Shown here: in pieces, positions 49,133-58,915 of the stretch
Numbering within the stretch: the first letter of the stretch is position 1
Layout: each line of letters opens with the position of its first letter
Assembly: GCA_014695195.1 (NCBI GenBank)
Contig: JACJNW010000034.1
Coordinates: 181,944-245,943, forward strand
Reading direction: 5' to 3'
Source of the DNA: Cyanobacteria bacterium FACHB-DQ100
GTDB taxonomy: Bacteria; Cyanobacteriota; Cyanobacteriia; Leptolyngbyales; Leptolyngbyaceae
DNA length: 64,000 nt
Notes under the pieces: generated by a model
The model's database searches: none
The model's input: only the letters and a program-made list of their open reading frames with translations
Told to the model about the DNA's origin: nothing
Position numbers and translations under genes: made by a program

Positions 49133-50233
49133 TTAGACCGTTACTCTGTCTTCGATTTGCACAGCGACAGCTTGTAGTTCTTTGGCTTTTTCTTCAGGAA
49201 GGGCATCATTCGCGAACATTCCGGCAGCAAGTTCAGTTCCTGCCAGATACTTGAGGCGATCGGCGGTGCGATAGGGCGGATAGAATTCTGCGTGTAAGTG
49301 CCATTCTGGATGCGGCTGACCATCGATCGGTGCTTGATACCATGCCATCAGATAAGGAAACGATCGCTGCCACAATCCATCGAACTTCATGGTTACAGTC
49401 TTGAGTGCTTTGGCAAGTCCTTGACGCTGATCAGGAGTCAGATCGATCAAGGTTGCTACGGGATCGATCGGAGCAATCCAGACTTCATAGGGATAGCGGG
49501 CACAGATAGGGACAAACGCGATCGCGAAATCATCGCGGTACAAAATTCGCTGATCATCAGTAATCTCTTGCTGAATCAAGTCCTGCAACAATCCGCGCTG
49601 ATGTTGTTGATAGTAGGTTTGCTGCTGTTGCCCCATGTTTGCAGGAACAGGCGGAACAAATGGATACGCATAGATTTGCCCGTGTGGATGGTGCAGTGTT
49701 ACGCCAACTTCGACACCTTTATTCTCAAACGGGAGAACATATTGGATTTGGTCAATCTCTCCAAGAGCACGGGTACGATCGCCCCACACCTGAATCAGTA
49801 ACTCAATATGATTGAGCTTGAGTGAGCTAAGGGATGATTGTGGATTTTGATCAAACACAACGACTTCACACGCGCCATTGGCAGGGAGTGTGTTAACAAT
49901 CTCATGCGGGGCTGTGTTGGCAGTGGGAACCATTGACGGAAAGCGGTTCTCGAACACAGCAACATCATAGTTTCCTTGAGGAAGTTCGGTCGGAAACTGA
50001 GGATCATGCGTGGGCGCGAGTGGATTGTACTCTGGAGGCGGCATGAACGTTCGCCCTTGTCGGTGGCTCGCATAACAGACCCATTCACCGCGCAACGGAT
50101 GCCACCGCAGATGAGGACTTGCCTGAATCGGATCAGGGCTAGGACTGGGGGCAACAATATCGGGTGCGATCGCGTTTCGACTATACAAGATCAGTTTGCG
50201 ACCGTCCGGTTTTAGCAGCGTTTGGGAATACAT
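49133..50233 (-). CDS. galT: Galactose-1-phosphate uridylyltransferase
   Basis: This HIT-superfamily enzyme exchanges UMP between UDP-glucose and galactose-1-phosphate, giving UDP-galactose. The active-site motif is [17 protein letters not shown] with the nucleophilic His of HPH. Other signatures are [20 protein letters not shown] near the N-terminus, NRFPSM and [11 protein letters not shown] near the C-terminus. Length of 366 residues is usual. It is the first gene of the galT/M24-like/galK run; its promoter probably lies between 50234 and the repeat element at 50283. Confidence 0.93.
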   Translation of the reverse strand: MYSQTLLKPDGRKLILYSRNAIAPDIVAPSPSPDPIQASPHLRWHPLRGEWVCYASHRQGRTFMPPPEYNPLAPTHDPQFPTELPQGNYDVAVFENRFPSMVPTANTAPHEIVNTLPANGACEVVVFDQNPQSSLSSLKLNHIELLIQVWGDRTRALGEIDQIQYVLPFENKGVEVGVTLHHPHGQIYAYPFVPPVPANMGQQQQTYYQQHQRGLLQDLIQQEITDDQRILYRDDFAIAFVPICARYPYEVWIAPIDPVATLIDLTPDQRQGLAKALKTVTMKFDGLWQRSFPYLMAWYQAPIDGQPHPEWHLHAEFYPPYRTADRLKYLAGTELAAGMFANDALPEEKAKELQAVAVQIEDRVTV

Positions 50234-50282
50234 AAGCTTTTCACCTTGAGGGGATCTCTATCCATCCTGATGGCTTGGGTTT

Positions 50283-50354
50283 GCCCCCTAAATCCCCCAC
50301 AAGTGGGGGACTTCAAACCAAAACCTTTCGATTCTTAAAGTTTTTCTAGGGGGC
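50283..50354. repeat. Short two-ended MITE-like repeat
   Basis: This 72-bp element starts GCCCCCTAAATCCCCCAC and ends CTAGGGGGC, with the left end forming CCCCCACAAGTGGGGG. It is a shortened relative of the 107-bp element at 23912 with a degraded right end. It lies between the glf stop and the galT start, splitting the sugar genes into two transcription units. Confidence 0.7.
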
Positions 50355-50394
50355 AACCATCCGCTTGCAACAAAGCAAAACACAATTTCAAAGC

Positions 50395-51597
50395 TTAGGT
50401 TGAAGAAAGAGATTTTGCTCCATTGCCATTGCTTGAAACCGTCGGGGTCTCTTGATCGCCTGCCATTGCTTTCTTCACCACCTGAACATCTTCGGGGTGC
50501 CAAGTTGGACGCTCTGAAATCTTCGCGTAGGTAGTAAGGGCTTGAGCAACGACTTGATCCATGTTGTAGTATCTGTAAGTTGCTAAGCGTCCGACAAAGT
50601 GTACTCCTGGAGTTGCATCTGCAAGCTCTTTGTACTTCTTGTAGAGTTCCGCGTTTTCAGGACGCGGAATCGGATAGTAAGGATCGCCTTCTGCTTGGGG
50701 GAATTCGTAGACAACGCTCGTTTTGGGATGCTCTTGTCCAGTCAGATACTTGAATTCTGTAATGCGAGTGTAGGCTTGTTCGTTTGGATAGTTCACCACT
50801 GGAGCCGATTGGAATAAAGGCTTATCGTGGGTTTCATGTTTGAATTCGAGCGATCGATACGGCAATTTACCAAAGCGGAAATCGAAGAATTCGTCTACAG
50901 GGCCGGTGTAAACAATCTCGCGATGGGGAATCACCTTCTGAATTTCGCGATAGTCCACGTTCAGCATGACTTTAATGTTCGGATGCGCCAACATATTCTC
51001 AAACATCCGAGTAAAGCCGTGGAGCGGCATGGCTTGATAGGTGTCAGTGAAATAGCGATCGTCGCGATTGGTACGGGTCGGAACTCTAGCGGTGACTGAC
51101 TTATCCAGCTCAGAAGGATCAATGCCCCATTGTTTGCGCGTATAGTTGCGGAAGAATTTTTCATAGAGTTCGCGTCCGACTCGGCTCACAACGACATCTT
51201 CAGAAGTGCGAATATAGTCTTTTTTCTCGGCAACTGAGGCGAAGAACTCTTCTACCTGGAACGAGGTTAGATTTAAGCCATAAAGTTTATTGATCGTATC
51301 GAGATTGATTGGGATCGGGAGCAGTGAACCATCGACACTTGCCAGCACCCGATGTTCATACGGTCGCCATGCGGTGAAGTTCGAGAGATAGTCAAAGACA
51401 TCGCGAGAATTGGTGTGGAAGATGTGCGGGCCATAACGGTGGACTAAGACCCCCGCATCGTTGTAATGGTCGTAAGCATTACCGCCAATGTGAGTTCTAC
51501 GATCGCAAATCAGCACTTTTTTTCCGGACTGGCTTGCTAATCGTTCTGCGATTACGCTGCCTGCAAAACCCGCACCCACAATTAAATAATCAAACAT
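50395..51597 (-). CDS. glf: UDP-galactopyranose mutase
   Basis: This flavoenzyme converts UDP-galactopyranose to UDP-galactofuranose. It has the FAD-binding start FDYLIVGAGFAGSVIAERLA, GGNAYDHYNDAGVLVHRYGPHIFHT (spread over residues about 38-62), the substrate-binding NYTRKQWGIDPSELDKSV and the C-terminal GRLATYRYYNMDQVVAQAL typical of Glf. The 400 residues include a non-conserved Ser/Asn-rich tail. Its start overlaps the stop of the GT4 gene by 8 bases, so the two are coupled. UDP-Galf is used for cell-surface glycans, not in core metabolism. Confidence 0.95.
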   Translation of the reverse strand: MFDYLIVGAGFAGSVIAERLASQSGKKVLICDRRTHIGGNAYDHYNDAGVLVHRYGPHIFHTNSRDVFDYLSNFTAWRPYEHRVLASVDGSLLPIPINLDTINKLYGLNLTSFQVEEFFASVAEKKDYIRTSEDVVVSRVGRELYEKFFRNYTRKQWGIDPSELDKSVTARVPTRTNRDDRYFTDTYQAMPLHGFTRMFENMLAHPNIKVMLNVDYREIQKVIPHREIVYTGPVDEFFDFRFGKLPYRSLEFKHETHDKPLFQSAPVVNYPNEQAYTRITEFKYLTGQEHPKTSVVYEFPQAEGDPYYPIPRPENAELYKKYKELADATPGVHFVGRLATYRYYNMDQVVAQALTTYAKISERPTWHPEDVQVVKKAMAGDQETPTVSSNGNGAKSLSST

Positions 51598-52828
51598 TAG
51601 AAGTTCTCCGAGAATTCAAAATAACTGCGTCAATCTGCTGCATCATCGCCTCCCAGGTTTGATCCCAGGAAATTTTGGCGAGAAAGTCCTCGACATGCTC
51701 AGGCTGTCCCTGCTGCATAGCAAGTTCGACTTGATCGATAAATTCCTCAGCGCGATCGGCAATGTGAACCAGTCCGGCTTCTCCATAAGGGCGGACTACA
51801 TCCCGAATGGAGGTTGAAACCACTGGCTTCCCGGCTGCAAGATATTCCGGGGTTTTAGTAGGACTGATAAACCGTGTGGATTCATTTAATGCAAACGGCA
51901 ACAATGCAACATCCCAATGCGCCAGGTAATGGGGTAATTCTTGATAAGACTTACTGCCTAAGTAGTGAATATTAGGGCGACAGGGAAGAGAACCGGGATC
52001 AATCTTCGCAACCGGACCAATTAACACTAGCTGCCAGTCAGCTCTAGCTTGAGCAATCCTATCGACTAACTCTAAGTTCATTCTTTCATCAATTACACCA
52101 TAAAATCCCAAACGTGGATGAGCAATGCCAGCTTGATCTTGGGGATCAACTGTAATGCTTTTCGCTTGGGCAAAGTGGGCAGCATCGATGCTACTTGGAA
52201 AAGCATGAACATTCGGATGCTGATGTTGTTTGGCTTCGTAGAGGCTTTGTCCTCCGGTAAACACGACATCTGCACGTTTGAATAGTTCTGTTTCCCAGTC
52301 TTTTAGAGCGTTTGAAGCTCCTTTAAAGGCAGAGAGTTCGTCCATGCAATCATAGACGATACAGAGGGGATCAAGGTGATTTGTGAATGATAGTGCGATC
52401 GGAGTGTAGTACCACAGAATAGGTTTTGAAATGCCGTAGTCAGTAAATAGCTCATCAATCAGCGTTTGCATCATGGTAGCGGTCATTTCCTGGCTCATTC
52501 CACTGGGCAGATGGGGAACAACGACCCAAATGCCGCAGTCACGTTGACTGATTTCCAACCGCCAAGAAGCATTCGCTTCATACTTGGGTTCTTCGATAAA
52601 GAAGGTTCGGCGCTGTGTAGCACAACGGGTGAGTAGATGCTGCGGGCGCTGATATACGAAGTCCCAGCGCAAATGCGACAAACAGACTAGATCGGGCAAT
52701 ACGCGCTCCATCAAGCCAGAATCAGGGGAATGCTGGCTTTCTGAGATAGATGCACTTTTGATAAAGGGCTTTCGGCTATTCCCGATCGAACCGCTATAGC
52801 CGTTCAATCCTGTGTTGAATAAGGACAT
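51590..52828 (-). CDS. Glycosyltransferase, GT4-like
   Basis: This 412-residue GT-B fold enzyme has an N-terminal Rossmann domain with LVCLSHLRWDFVYQRPQHLL, a pattern typical of UDP-sugar GT4/GT1 proteins found next to glf. The C-terminal donor-binding domain has LGFYGVIDERMNLELVD, WQLVLIGPVAKIDP and the EX7E-like PTKTPEYLAAGKPVVSTSIR. It is translationally coupled to glf, suggesting that it uses UDP-galactose or UDP-galactofuranose, or adds the sugar to which Galf is attached. It is divergent from the GH2 gene across a 478-bp control region. Confidence 0.85.
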   Translation of the reverse strand: MSLFNTGLNGYSGSIGNSRKPFIKSASISESQHSPDSGLMERVLPDLVCLSHLRWDFVYQRPQHLLTRCATQRRTFFIEEPKYEANASWRLEISQRDCGIWVVVPHLPSGMSQEMTATMMQTLIDELFTDYGISKPILWYYTPIALSFTNHLDPLCIVYDCMDELSAFKGASNALKDWETELFKRADVVFTGGQSLYEAKQHQHPNVHAFPSSIDAAHFAQAKSITVDPQDQAGIAHPRLGFYGVIDERMNLELVDRIAQARADWQLVLIGPVAKIDPGSLPCRPNIHYLGSKSYQELPHYLAHWDVALLPFALNESTRFISPTKTPEYLAAGKPVVSTSIRDVVRPYGEAGLVHIADRAEEFIDQVELAMQQGQPEHVEDFLAKISWDQTWEAMMQQIDAVILNSRRTSNV

Positions 52829-53306
52829 AGATTTTTAAATTTCTGGATATTGCCTGAGTTGCAATCACAAATTCAAAAATAGTCACAACTGCTCATCTTT
52901 CCTTCTATCTGAAGAGTTGGAAATGCTTGATAAAACAAAAAAAGATGCGCTGGGTAGATACCGAAATCTATTGATTTGTTAATAACTTTTTTAAGATAGA
53001 TAAAACAATGGAGCTACTTTGTAAAAGTTCTTCTATCTCAAGTTAGAATTAGTTTGAGCTATAATATACGTATAAGCACTCTTGTCTCAATGTGCACTGG
53101 GACTATAAGCTACACTCCTTTTGCTAAAAAATTGGTACTCCCCAATAAAACAAGGATTCGTTCTTTTTGGTTCTGTGTAACAAAACAATCTTCATTAGAA
53201 AAGTAAAGTTTTATCAGGAGTAATAATTTTGATGTTAGGTTTTAATCTGCTGTTCACGCGCATCGAAGCAAGGCGCATTTTCTCCTAATTGAAGGAGTGA
53301 CTTTCC
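52829..53306. promoter_or_regulatory. AT-rich divergent promoter region, GT4 / GH2
   Basis: This 478-bp AT-rich stretch without a gene lies between two divergent sugar genes. A good -10-like TATAAT is at 53060-53065 on the plus strand, with no convincing -35 upstream, which is common in cyanobacteria. A ribosome binding site GAAGGAG lies before the GH2 start at 53307. Several A/T runs and short dyads are present but no known operator was recognised. Confidence 0.45.
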
Positions 53307-55199
53307 ATGAAACTACTCGGTAAAAGCCTCGACAGTATTGCTCAGTCTGCCTCTAGCCCGATCGCACTTTGTCGTCAACTCGAAACAGGTTATCCGCGCC
53401 CGCAGCTTCAGCGATCGCAGTGGATCAACCTCAATGGGTCGTGGAAATTCTCCTTTAATGATCAAGGAGATTGGAAACAGCCCGATGATGTACCTGAATG
53501 GACACATACGATCGAAGTTCCTTTTGCTCCTGAAACAGAGAAAAGTGGCATCGGTGATACTGGCTTTCACGCTTATTGCTGGTATGAGAGAGAATTTGAA
53601 GTTCCGAGTGATCATCAACGGGTGCTGCTGCACTTTGGCGCAGTAGACTATCAAGCTTCGGTTTGGGTCAATGGTCGCTATGTTGGGGGTCATGAAGGCG
53701 GATATACCCCGTTCAGCTTTGAGATCACGGAATTTCTTCAACCGGGAATGATGCAGCGCGTGACGGTGTTGGCACAAGATGATCCGTTTGATTTGGCGAA
53801 GCCTAGAGGAAAACAGGATTGGCAGCTAGAGCCGCACAGCATTTGGTATCCCCGTACAACTGGAATCTGGCAAACCGTTTGGGTTGAGTGTGTCCCACAA
53901 ACCTATATCGAGAAAATTCGTTGGGCACCGCATTTTGAGCGTTGGGAAATTGGATTTGAAGCCTCGATGGTGGGCGCAAACTGTGATGACTTGTACATCA
54001 AAGTGCGTTTGAGCGTGGGCGATCGATTGTTGGTGAATGACACTTACGAAGTCGTTAACGAAGATATCAACCGCCGGATTGCATTGTCCGATCCGGGAAT
54101 TGACGACTATCGTAATGCTTTGTTGTGGAGTCCTGAGAAACCAACATTAATCGATGCTCAGATTCAGCTTTGGCATCAAGGCACGTTGATCGATGAGGTG
54201 AAGTCCTACACCGCAATGAGAACCGCGAACATTCAGCGCGATCGCTTTATGCTGAATGGTCATCCTTACTATCTGCGGTTGGTATTGGATCAGGGTTATT
54301 GGGCGGAAAGCCTGATGACTCCGCCATCGGATGAAGCGCTGCGTCAAGATATTGAACTGACGAAGCGGATGGGCTTTAACGGCGTTCGCAAGCACCAAAA
54401 GATTGAAGATCCGCGCTTCTTATATTGGGCGGATGTGATGGGATTATTGGTCTGGGAAGAAATGCCCAGTGCTTATCGGTTCACTCGTAAGGCGGTTGAA
54501 CGAATTACGAAAGAGTGGACAGAGGTGATCGATCGCGATAGTAGCCACCCTTGTATTATTGCCTGGGTGCCGTTTAATGAATCTTGGGGGGTTCCGAACC
54601 TGACGGAAACCGCAGCGCAACGGCACTATGTTCAGGCGTTGTACTACCTGACAAAAACGCTTGATCCGACTCGTCCGGTGATCGGCAACGATGGTTGGGA
54701 GAGTGCGACGACAGATATTCTGGCGATTCATGATTATGACAGCCAGCCCGATCGACTGGGTAAGCGCTATGGCTCTGAAGTGAAATTGTCGGATTTGTTT
54801 GAGACACAGCGACCGGGCGGACGAATTCTGACGCTGGATGGCTATCCGCACCAAGGGCAGCCGATCATGCTGACGGAGTTTGGTGGAGTGGCTTACACTC
54901 GCCCGACCGATGATCAAGCGGATAAAGCTTGGGGCTACGATCGTTCTTCGGATATCTGTGATCTTCAGCAGCGCTATCACAAGCTTCTGAATGTGGTGAA
55001 CCGCGTTGAGATGTTTAGTGGATTCTGTTATACGCAGTTAACAGATACTTTCCAAGAGGCAAATGGCTTGCTTTATATCGATCGCACACCAAAGTTTGAT
55101 ATCAATGCGATCGAGGCGGCGACTCTGGGACATGAGACGATCGCTGAGATTGCGGAATGTGCGATTACGCCTCAGTGCAGTGGATCTTGGCAGAGTTAG
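53307..55199 (+). CDS. Glycoside hydrolase family 2 protein (beta-galactosidase/mannosidase-like)
   Basis: This 630-residue GH2 enzyme has an N-terminal jelly-roll sugar-binding domain (PRPQLQRSQWINLNGSWKFS), an Ig-like domain and a TIM barrel. The acid/base is E425 in PFNESWGVP and the nucleophile is E524 in IMLTEFGGVAY. The substrate could be a beta-galactoside, beta-mannoside or beta-glucuronide; the family alone does not decide. No signal peptide is evident, so it acts in the cytoplasm or is exported another way. It is near galactose and Galf genes but divergent from them. A bidirectional hairpin follows its stop. Confidence 0.9.
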   Translation: MKLLGKSLDSIAQSASSPIALCRQLETGYPRPQLQRSQWINLNGSWKFSFNDQGDWKQPDDVPEWTHTIEVPFAPETEKSGIGDTGFHAYCWYEREFEVPSDHQRVLLHFGAVDYQASVWVNGRYVGGHEGGYTPFSFEITEFLQPGMMQRVTVLAQDDPFDLAKPRGKQDWQLEPHSIWYPRTTGIWQTVWVECVPQTYIEKIRWAPHFERWEIGFEASMVGANCDDLYIKVRLSVGDRLLVNDTYEVVNEDINRRIALSDPGIDDYRNALLWSPEKPTLIDAQIQLWHQGTLIDEVKSYTAMRTANIQRDRFMLNGHPYYLRLVLDQGYWAESLMTPPSDEALRQDIELTKRMGFNGVRKHQKIEDPRFLYWADVMGLLVWEEMPSAYRFTRKAVERITKEWTEVIDRDSSHPCIIAWVPFNESWGVPNLTETAAQRHYVQALYYLTKTLDPTRPVIGNDGWESATTDILAIHDYDSQPDRLGKRYGSEVKLSDLFETQRPGGRILTLDGYPHQGQPIMLTEFGGVAYTRPTDDQADKAWGYDRSSDICDLQQRYHKLLNVVNRVEMFSGFCYTQLTDTFQEANGLLYIDRTPKFDINAIEAATLGHETIAEIAECAITPQCSGSWQS

Positions 55200-55243
55200 T
55201 CCGGCGTGATTGATGGGTTTCTGCTGCGGTTGAGCCGTTGAAT

Positions 55244-55276
55244 GCCCCCTAAATCCGCCATGAGTGGGGGACTTTA
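55244..55276. repeat. Copy of the GCCCCCTAAATCC repeat end
   Basis: GCCCCCTAAATCCGCCA is followed by TGAGTGGGGGACTTTAAG, one mismatch from the common sequence. It abuts the terminator hairpin that begins at 55271, so the repeat end and terminator share bases. Confidence 0.65.
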
Positions 55277-55324
55277 AGAAAAAAGAGATTTCCTTGGATT
55301 GGGGAATCTCTTTTTTCTTAAAGT
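55271..55324. terminator. 20-bp perfect bidirectional terminator
   Basis: ACTTTAAGAAAAAAGAGATT (55271-55290) is exactly complementary to the arm ending at 55324, with a short G/C-rich top (TCC/GGA) around a loop. A-rich and T-rich halves give T-runs in both directions. It lies between the convergent ends of the GH2 gene and hflX and reaches the hflX stop codon. Confidence 0.85.
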
Positions 55325-57012
55325 TACTGAGTAGAGACTGCGGTGGAGGGTGTCAAAGTGTTGGATAGTTGCATTAAGCAGTGTGCAAGCCGATCTAAAC
55401 CAAGGCGTTCAGTCGCTGAAATAAAGACTGCATCGGGGTAAGATTGCTGCACTTGCTCTAAAGTGTTGCGATCGACCCGATCGACTTTGTTAAACACCAA
55501 GATTGCGTTTGGGGGTATTGCGGGTAGTTCAGATAACACCGTGTTCACGGATTCTAGATGCTGCTCCCAAGCGGGATGAGAGAGATCGAGAACATGAAGG
55601 AGTGCATCGGCTTCGGTGACTTCTTCGAGGGTGGCGCGAAAGGCATCCATTAGCGCAGGTGGCAGATCATGGATAAATCCAACCGTGTCTGTTAGCAATA
55701 CATCGCGGCGATCGTGCGTGTCTGGATCAGTGATTGTTAAGCGGCGAGTGGTTGGATCAAGTGTGGCAAATAGTTGATCGGCAACATAGACATCGGCCTG
55801 GGTGAGAACGTTTAGAAGCGTTGATTTGCCTGCATTGGTGTAGCCGACAAGGGCGATCGTGGGGAGCTGCTGGCGATCGCGCTGCTGACGGAGACGGGCG
55901 CGATGGGCTTGCAGTTGATTGACTTCTTGCTGGAGTTGAGTAATTTTTCGCTGAATGGTGCGGCGTTCGGTTTCTAGCTTGGTTTCACCGGGGCCGCGTG
56001 TTCCAATTCCTGCACCTAAGCGAGACATTTCTTGCCCGCGTCCGCGCAATCGCGGCAAGGTGTATTCAAGCTGTGCGAGTTCGACTTGGAGCTTTCCGGC
56101 TTGCGATCGCGCTCGTTGGGCAAAGATATCTAAGATGACCTGGGTGCGATCAACCACGCGCACTCCGATTTGTTCTTCCAAGTTCCGCGCTTGGGTGGCA
56201 GAGATATCTTGATTGAGAACGATGAGATTTGCCCCTAATCGCTGTGCTTCTAAGGTGACTTCTTCGACTTTGCCGTGACCAATCACGGTTTGGGGATGAG
56301 GGTGCGATCGTTTTTGCTGTACGACTCCAACAATTTCACCTTTGGCGCTTTCGACGAGGCGGCGCAATTCATCAAGGCTGTCTTGGAAGCGACGATCGGA
56401 CATTCCATCAGTTTGAAGTCCGACGAGTAGAGCGCGATCGTGATCAGACTGAACCGTTTGTAATAAGTCGAATCCGGCATCTTGGATGTCGCTTTCCCAG
56501 TCGTGAATCAATTCGTCGGCATCTTGTTCAAATAGAGATTGGAGCGGGAACGTTTCAACTTGCCAGGGTTGGTCAAAGTCGGGAGTAAGATGCGCTAAGT
56601 AAGAGTGCTGGATTAAGGCTTTTGCCTGATTGGACTTTGTATCGGCTAAGGTAAGAACGACCATTGCATCGAGACGCTGACGCAGCATGGCGATAAAGGC
56701 GCTGGCATCGGGCGGATGAAACTGAGCAACCAAGCAGCGAATTCCACTGAAACGATCGCCGCTTCGACGAGGTAACTCAGAGTCAGGAAGGCGGGTTTGC
56801 ATTGGAGTGCCAATTCCAACGCGGATAACTTGTCCGCGACGATTAATATAACAGCAGAGCGGTTGATGAATGAGTTGGCTGAGGGCGGCTAATTGGTCAG
56901 CAAATTCTGGAGTGATGAAGCGATCGTCCGCTAATCGTTCCTCGTATAGCTGCTCAATTTGCTTGATATGTGTGGATTTCAAGCCCTGAAGATTACCATG
57001 AAGCGTTGCCAT
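55324..57012 (-). CDS. hflX: GTPase HflX
   Basis: This ribosome-associated GTPase of the HflX family splits stalled or stressed ribosomes. An N-terminal HflX domain (VVQQKRSHPHPQTVIGHGKV, LIVLNQDISATQARNLE) is followed by a coiled linker and the G domain: G1 VGYTNAGKSTLLN, G3 DTVGFIHDLP, G4 NKVD. A further N-terminal segment of about 200 residues precedes the HflX core, giving 562 residues, longer than the roughly 430 of E. coli HflX; such extended forms occur in cyanobacteria. I prefer ATG 57012 to the TTG 57027. Confidence 0.93.
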   Translation of the reverse strand: MATLHGNLQGLKSTHIKQIEQLYEERLADDRFITPEFADQLAALSQLIHQPLCCYINRRGQVIRVGIGTPMQTRLPDSELPRRSGDRFSGIRCLVAQFHPPDASAFIAMLRQRLDAMVVLTLADTKSNQAKALIQHSYLAHLTPDFDQPWQVETFPLQSLFEQDADELIHDWESDIQDAGFDLLQTVQSDHDRALLVGLQTDGMSDRRFQDSLDELRRLVESAKGEIVGVVQQKRSHPHPQTVIGHGKVEEVTLEAQRLGANLIVLNQDISATQARNLEEQIGVRVVDRTQVILDIFAQRARSQAGKLQVELAQLEYTLPRLRGRGQEMSRLGAGIGTRGPGETKLETERRTIQRKITQLQQEVNQLQAHRARLRQQRDRQQLPTIALVGYTNAGKSTLLNVLTQADVYVADQLFATLDPTTRRLTITDPDTHDRRDVLLTDTVGFIHDLPPALMDAFRATLEEVTEADALLHVLDLSHPAWEQHLESVNTVLSELPAIPPNAILVFNKVDRVDRNTLEQVQQSYPDAVFISATERLGLDRLAHCLMQLSNTLTPSTAVSTQ

Positions 57013-57388
57013 GAGGTAAACCTGCAAATCTGCGATTCCTCAACCATAAAGAGTTGCTCCTCTGTCAACCTCTGACTTGGGTAGGAGGGAGTCTGGAGGG
57101 TTAGTTCAAAGGAATAAACATCCTTAGAATAGATTGGCTAGGTATTTGGAATTATCCAAGGCGCGCAAGTTAGATCTATGAATTTAACTACAGATAGATA
57201 GCAGGGTTGATCGCTCCTAATACTATAAGGAAACAAAATTATTGAATTGATGTATTTAGCTGATCACTAAGTCGATAACTTTCTGAGTTACAACTTAGTG
57301 AACATTCGCGCTGTAAGCAGTTGTGAATGTTTCAAGTTAAGAATTTGTCACATTAAATATCGACTCCACTTAAATCTGAAGGGATGTC
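57013..57388. promoter_or_regulatory. Intergenic region with paired inverted repeats before the polyol dehydrogenase
   Basis: This 376-bp stretch between divergent hflX and the dehydrogenase gene holds no gene. Two adjacent hairpins are present: ACTAAGT/ACTTAGT (57266-57272, 57293-57299) and AACATTC/GAATGTT (57301-57307, 57325-57331). They may be operators or a structured 5' leader of the dehydrogenase mRNA. An AAGGG ribosome binding site lies just before the start. Confidence 0.4.
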
Positions 57389-58915
57389 ATGAAAGACTAT
57401 TTTTCGGTGAGCACTCGTTCTTCGTTGTCTGACGCAGGACTTCAGAGTGCAGGCATAGCTCCAGCTACTGTAACTGAGTTATGGAAACAACAGTCTCCTT
57501 ATAATCGAAGCGAATTGAATATAGGTATTGTGCATTTTGGTCCGGGTCGTTTTTTCCGGGCGCACCTTGCACGTATTATTCATCAACACTTGTCTCAAAA
57601 GGATCTGCAATGGGGAATTTGCGGTGTGAGCCTTAGAAGTCATCGCACGATCACGAAGTTGCAGCCTCAAGACTTTCTTTATACTTTAACTGAGCGCTAC
57701 ATCGGGGATGAACATCATGAGTCAGCAGATGTGATTGGTTCGATCAAGCACATGATTGATGGTGCAGCAGAGCCGAACACTGTGCTTGAGCTAATGGAAT
57801 CGCCTACGGTTCATTTGGTCACATTGACTGTGACTCAAGCCGGTTACTGTCTGGATTCACGGTTTGCTTTAGATATTAATCACCCTGGAATTGTGCATGA
57901 TTTGAAGCATCCAACTCATCCAACGACTGCGATCGGGTTCATTGTGGAAGCCTTGCGTCGTCGTCGTGATCGTGGCATTGCACCTTTTACTACACTGTCT
58001 TGTGATAACTTACCGAGAAACGGGGAGATTTTACAAAGAGCGGTGCTAACTTATGCAGAACAGGTTGATTCAAGTCTTGCAGAGTACATTGTAAATAATG
58101 CAACTTTCCCGAATACTGTTGTCGATCGAATTGTACCGCAAGCGCATGAAGCTGATAAGGAGCATTCGTATCGATTATTACAGGTTCGCGATCGTTCACC
58201 GATTGTGACTGAACCGTTTTGGCAGTTTGTGGTTGAGGACAAGTTTAGCAGCGATCGACCGATGTGGGAAGAGATCGGCGTGACGATGACGGACGATATC
58301 ACTCCTTTTCTGCATCTCAAATCTAGATTTCTAAATGCAGTTCACTCATTTATTGCTTGTTTGGCAGTTCGGGGTGGGATTGAGTGTGTCCATCAAGCAC
58401 TGAGATTTCCAGAGTACCACTTATTTCTGCGGTTATTGATGGATGATATTACCGCTGCAACTCCGGTTGTCGATTCAATGTGCGAACAGTATGTTGATCA
58501 GGTGTTACTGAGATTAAGCAATGAAGCGACTCCTGACAAAATCGAGCGAATTGCGGCAGAAACTTCTCGAAAAATTGGGAAGTATATTGCTCCAATCTTG
58601 AAAGATGCTCATGCTCAAGGGGTGAGTTTAAGACGATTGATGTTGCCGATCGCGGCTTGGATGCTGACCATCCGAGAGGGTGCGAGTGAGCTTGGTCAGT
58701 CGTTTGAAGCCAACGATAAGCCAGAGGTGATTGCGGCGATTCAAACAGGGAAGCCATTGAGTGAAATGCTTGGATTAGAGCCGGGAGAGTGTTGCGACTT
58801 GCTCGATCTGGAGTGCGATCGGGCAATGTGGGAGATTCGGACACGCGGACTATCGGCTACACTCAGATATTACAGTCAGGAGCATTTTGAGCATGACATC
58901 GTTTCAGCCGCATAA
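57389..58915 (+). CDS. Mannitol 2-dehydrogenase / long-chain polyol dehydrogenase
   Basis: This 508-residue member of the polyol-specific long-chain dehydrogenase family has an NAD-binding domain with LNIGIVHFGPGRFFRAHLA, the conserved segment FTTLSCDNLPRNGEILQRAV, VDRIVPQAHEAD, and the catalytic C-terminal domain where K305-type lysine lies in ITPFLHLKSRFLNAVHSF. The enzyme would interconvert fructose and mannitol or a related pair such as fructuronate/mannonate or their phosphates. The last 23 bases overlap the start of the HAD phosphatase gene, so both act in one unit. Confidence 0.88.
   Translation: MKDYFSVSTRSSLSDAGLQSAGIAPATVTELWKQQSPYNRSELNIGIVHFGPGRFFRAHLARIIHQHLSQKDLQWGICGVSLRSHRTITKLQPQDFLYTLTERYIGDEHHESADVIGSIKHMIDGAAEPNTVLELMESPTVHLVTLTVTQAGYCLDSRFALDINHPGIVHDLKHPTHPTTAIGFIVEALRRRRDRGIAPFTTLSCDNLPRNGEILQRAVLTYAEQVDSSLAEYIVNNATFPNTVVDRIVPQAHEADKEHSYRLLQVRDRSPIVTEPFWQFVVEDKFSSDRPMWEEIGVTMTDDITPFLHLKSRFLNAVHSFIACLAVRGGIECVHQALRFPEYHLFLRLLMDDITAATPVVDSMCEQYVDQVLLRLSNEATPDKIERIAAETSRKIGKYIAPILKDAHAQGVSLRRLMLPIAAWMLTIREGASELGQSFEANDKPEVIAAIQTGKPLSEMLGLEPGECCDLLDLECDRAMWEIRTRGLSATLRYYSQEHFEHDIVSAA

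Noticed and set aside
54444..54980. 178-codon minus-strand ORF
   Set aside because: Antisense to the GH2 catalytic barrel, which contains both catalytic glutamates in frame.
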